This document shows, piece by piece, positions 63,941 to 64,000 of a DNA stretch of 64,000 nucleotides. The stretch's first letter is position 1, and each line of letters starts with the position of its first letter. A program made the translations under genes and the position numbers. Origin of the DNA: Pelagicoccus sp. (lineage in GTDB: Bacteria > Verrucomicrobiota > Verrucomicrobiia > Opitutales > Opitutaceae); assembly GCA_028284635.1 (NCBI GenBank), contig JANQRJ010000095.1, positions 45,104-109,103 of the forward strand, given 5' to 3'. The notes beneath the pieces were generated by a model. It saw only the letters and a list, made by a program, of their open reading frames with translations, searched no databases and was not told where the DNA came from.

Positions 63941-64000
63941 TACGCGTGCACAGTGGAACGCAAATCGGTTGTTCCCGATTCAGATCGGGACCGACCCACC

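Noticed and set aside
63736..63999. 87-codon minus-strand frame at the window end
   Set aside because: It runs through the terminator and two palindromes; composition is not coding.

Overview
The window is 64 kb of bacterial chromosome, densely packed and GC-rich at both ends, with a clearly AT-richer centre. No rRNA, tRNA or CRISPR array was seen. The gene content suggests a Verrucomicrobiota bacterium of the Opitutales/Puniceicoccales type (for example Pelagicoccus-like). The hints are a PPi-type phosphofructokinase, GxxExxY genes, a GbsR/MarR-like regulator beside a NusG paralogue at a glycan locus, and several families of palindromic intergenic repeats. This placement is inference from gene content, not from a marker gene.

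Left flank (1-11.7 kb): a chain of overlapping genes encodes a histidine kinase (cut by the window edge), a CheY-like regulator, a 67-residue orphan and a GspE/PilB assembly ATPase. It is followed by minus-strand genes for PPi-dependent phosphofructokinase, a membrane-anchored GAF-like protein, a protein with five tandem TonB-C-like repeats, and a large membrane/AsmA-like protein. A small lipoprotein, a DUF4399 protein and a shortened GNAT acetyltransferase complete this part.

Glycan locus (11.9-57.9 kb): gmd and fcl make GDP-L-fucose, with a GxxExxY gene between them inside direct repeats. A minus-strand sugar epimerase and a NusG/RfaH-like antiterminator, then a plus-strand GbsR/MarR-like regulator, precede a roughly 33-kb run of about 26 plus-strand genes (17.5-50.5 kb) that looks like one operon. 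Its first part (galE, neuB, neuC, a CBS protein, a KdnB-like dehydrogenase, a methyltransferase, a KdnA-like aminotransferase, neuA) should make and activate a nonulosonic (sialic-type) acid, probably with an unusual amino modification. A second sugar block follows (Gfo/Idh oxidoreductase, epimerase, HisC-like aminotransferase, two methyltransferases, a cytidylyltransferase fused to a degenerate methyltransferase). Then come a Wzx flippase, an esterase-like protein, a Wzy-like polymerase, a heparinase-like protein, an AsnB-type amidotransferase, glycosyltransferases, a 4-ketosugar reductase, a WecA/WbpL-type initiating transferase and an O-acyltransferase. A decayed IS630 transposase separates this from an SLBB export protein and a Wzz chain-length protein, which have a second GxxExxY cassette between them. 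A convergent CapD/WbpM-like dehydratase closes the locus. Together the genes describe a complete Wzx/Wzy-dependent surface polysaccharide pathway: precursor synthesis, lipid-linked assembly, flipping, polymerisation, length control and export.

Right flank (58.1-64 kb): threonine ammonia-lyase with a small membrane protein, an S4-domain RNA-binding protein, RodA and ribonuclease G/E, ending at a strong intrinsic terminator. Perfect inverted repeats of 21 and 29 bp that share a 21-bp core sit in two intergenic gaps here.
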